The notes under the pieces: model-generated | The model's input: only the letters and a program-made list of their open reading frames with translations | Databases searched by the model: none | What the model was told of the DNA's origin: nothing | In this document: positions 62,595-64,000 of the stretch, piece by piece | Numbering within the stretch: the first letter of the stretch is position 1 | Layout: every line of letters starts with the position of its first letter | Made by a program: the position numbers and the translations under genes | NCBI RefSeq assembly: GCF_019710575.1 | Contig: NZ_JAHWFK010000007.1 | Coordinates: forward strand, 186,001-250,000 | Length of the DNA: 64,000 bases | From: Paractinoplanes polyasparticus | GTDB taxonomy: Bacteria > Actinomycetota > Actinomycetes > Mycobacteriales > Micromonosporaceae | Direction: 5' to 3'

Positions 62595-64000
62595 TCAGTG
62601 CAACGGGATTCCCGTCGCTGCCGCCTCCTCCTGCGCGCGCCGCTCGTCGCCGCTCAGGTTCGACAGCGGCTTCTCCTTGATGAACAGGACGGCGACGACC
62701 GTCAGCGCGGCGATCGGAGCGCCGATCAGGAACAGCTCCGCCGTCGCCGTGCCGTAGATGTCCTTCACGATTTCGAGCACCTGCGGGGGCAGCGCGCTCA
62801 CGTCAGGCACCTCGGCGCCGCCGCCGGCCGCTGCCGCGCCGCCCAACCTCTCGGCGAAGCCCGAGGTCACCTTGCTGGCCAGGACGGCGCCCAGGGCGCT
62901 GACGCCGATCGCGCCACCCATGCTGCGGAAGAACGTCAGCGTCGAGGTGGCGGCGCCCAGCTCCGCCGCGGGCACGTCGTTCTGCGCGGCCAGCACCAGG
63001 TTCTGCATCAGCATGCCGACGCCGATGCCCAGCACCGCCATGTGCGCCGAGATGACCAGGACGCTGGTGGTCGCGCCGATCGTGCTCAGCAGCAGCATGC
63101 CGATCGTCATGATGATGGCCCCGGCGACCAGGTAGATCTTCCACTTGCCGGTCTTCGTGATAAGTGCTCCGGCAACGACCGAGGACACCAGCAGACCGAA
63201 AATCATCGGCAGGCTCATGAGGCCGGCGACCGTCGGGGACTTACCGAGCGCGACTTGGAAGTACTGCGACAGGAACACCGTGCCGCCGAACATGGCCACG
63301 CCGACCAGCACGCTGGCGATGATCGTCAGGGTCACGGTGCGGTTGCGGAAGATGCCGAGCGGGATGATCGGCTCCTCGGCGCGGGACTCGACCCACACCG
63401 CCAGCGCCAGCAGCACGACACCGCCGGCGACGAACGCCGCGGTCGCGCCGGACGCCCAGTCGAAGTGCTGCCCGGCCAGGGTCGACCAGATCAGCAGGGT
63501 GCTGACACCGGCCGTGATGAGGAAGGCGCCCAGCCAGTCGATCTTCACGCCGGGGCGTCGTACGGAAGGAAGGTGGAGGGTCTTCTGCAGCAGCGCGATC
63601 GCCGCGATCGAGAAGGGCACGCCGATGAAGAAGCACCAGCGCCAGCCCAGCCACGACGTGTCCACCATGACGCCGCCGATCAGCGGGCCGGCGATGGTCG
63701 CGACGCCGAAGACCGCACCGAACATGCCGGAGTAGCGGCCCATCTCGCGCGGCGGGATGATGGCCGCGAGCACGATGGTGGCCAGCGCGGTCATGCCGCC
63801 CGCGCCGATGCCCTGCACCACGCGGCTGACGATCAGCACGCCGACGTCGGGCGTGAAGCCGGCGATCAACGAGCCGGCCACGAACAGCAGCAGCGAGATC
63901 TGGATCAGCAGCTTCTTGTTGTACAGGTCGGCCAGCTTGCCCCAGAGCGGCACGGTGGCCGTCATCGCCAGCAGTTCGGTGGTGACGATCCAGGTGTAGA
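62595..64000 (-). CDS. MFS drug-efflux transporter (DHA2/EmrB-QacA), cut by window end
   Basis: At least 467 aa; the frame is open to the window edge, so the N-terminal helix 1 is missing and the ATG at 63965 is internal. YTWIVTTELLAM and GKLADLYNKKLL match the helix 2 and loop 2-3 motif of the family. MYRYS-like GRYSGMFGAVFGVATIAGPLIGG is motif C. Fourteen segments in all. The C-terminal loop has SGFAERLGGAAAAGG and ends in ERRAQEEAAATG. It exports toxic compounds by proton exchange. No regulator is visible before the edge. Confidence 0.9.
   Translation of the reverse strand, partial: YTWIVTTELLAMTATVPLWGKLADLYNKKLLIQISLLLFVAGSLIAGFTPDVGVLIVSRVVQGIGAGGMTALATIVLAAIIPPREMGRYSGMFGAVFGVATIAGPLIGGVMVDTSWLGWRWCFFIGVPFSIAAIALLQKTLHLPSVRRPGVKIDWLGAFLITAGVSTLLIWSTLAGQHFDWASGATAAFVAGGVVLLALAVWVESRAEEPIIPLGIFRNRTVTLTIIASVLVGVAMFGGTVFLSQYFQVALGKSPTVAGLMSLPMIFGLLVSSVVAGALITKTGKWKIYLVAGAIIMTIGMLLLSTIGATTSVLVISAHMAVLGIGVGMLMQNLVLAAQNDVPAAELGAATSTLTFFRSMGGAIGVSALGAVLASKVTSGFAERLGGAAAAGGGAEVPDVSALPPQVLEIVKDIYGTATAELFLIGAPIAALTVVAVLFIKEKPLSNLSGDERRAQEEAAATGIPLH

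Overview
The window is about 64 kb of very G+C-rich DNA with strong third-position G/C bias, frequent GTG starts and many 4-nt stop/start overlaps. Its gene content points to a filamentous actinomycete. A fused 2-oxoglutarate decarboxylase (Kgd), a SigK/RskA/fasciclin locus, an MprAB/PepD-like two-component and protease locus, and many chitinases and Tat/Sec-exported proteins fit an Actinoplanes or Micromonosporaceae-type genome. The genus is my inference. There are no rRNA or tRNA genes, insertion sequences, phage genes or CRISPR arrays that I can see; this reads as ordinary chromosome with some accessory islands.

Layout. 1-9.6 kb: malic enzyme 3' end, an MDR reductase, a lipase-like lipoprotein, a secreted propeller/Ig protein, the ackA-pta operon, and an ATPase plus DUF6104 gene. 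9.6-13.5 kb: kgd. 13.5-17.6 kb: an ABC-2 transporter pair, a thioesterase-like protein and a probable ornithine-lipid (olsB-olsA) pair. 17.7-21.7 kb: response regulator, histidine kinase and HtrA/PepD protease, with the same 11-bp-phased triple repeat in front of both the regulator and the protease. 21.8-25.8 kb: a 1059-aa fusion of an inactivated site-2-protease-like membrane domain, cyclic-nucleotide-binding-like domains and a FecR-like domain, followed by small zinc-ribbon and calcium-loop proteins. 26-27 kb: a decayed lipoprotein gene. 27.1-36 kb: clpP, a probable arginine dihydrolase + ornithine aminotransferase operon, an FHA protein, lipoprotein, acyltransferase/patatin and a TetR/MFS pair with matching operators. 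37-46.3 kb: three GH18 chitinases with nearly identical chitin-binding domains, among nei2, a polysaccharide deacetylase, a CoA-disulfide-reductase-like flavoprotein and a YbdK-type ligase. 46.3-54.5 kb: DedA, PadR with a perfect operator, GH13, fabG, a ygiB/ygiC-like pair and others. 54.4-60 kb: two sigma factor genes head to head, including sigK-rskA-fasciclin-molybdoenzyme with two matching SigK-type promoters. 60-64 kb: AraC, STAS and an MFS exporter cut by the window edge.

The most striking unexplained structure is a roughly 139-bp repeat present twice (8541-8679 on minus, 36995-37133 on plus), each time about 16 nt after a stop codon and in the gene's own direction. The two copies differ by compensatory base-pair changes inside a long branched hairpin, which is what a conserved RNA or terminator element would show.
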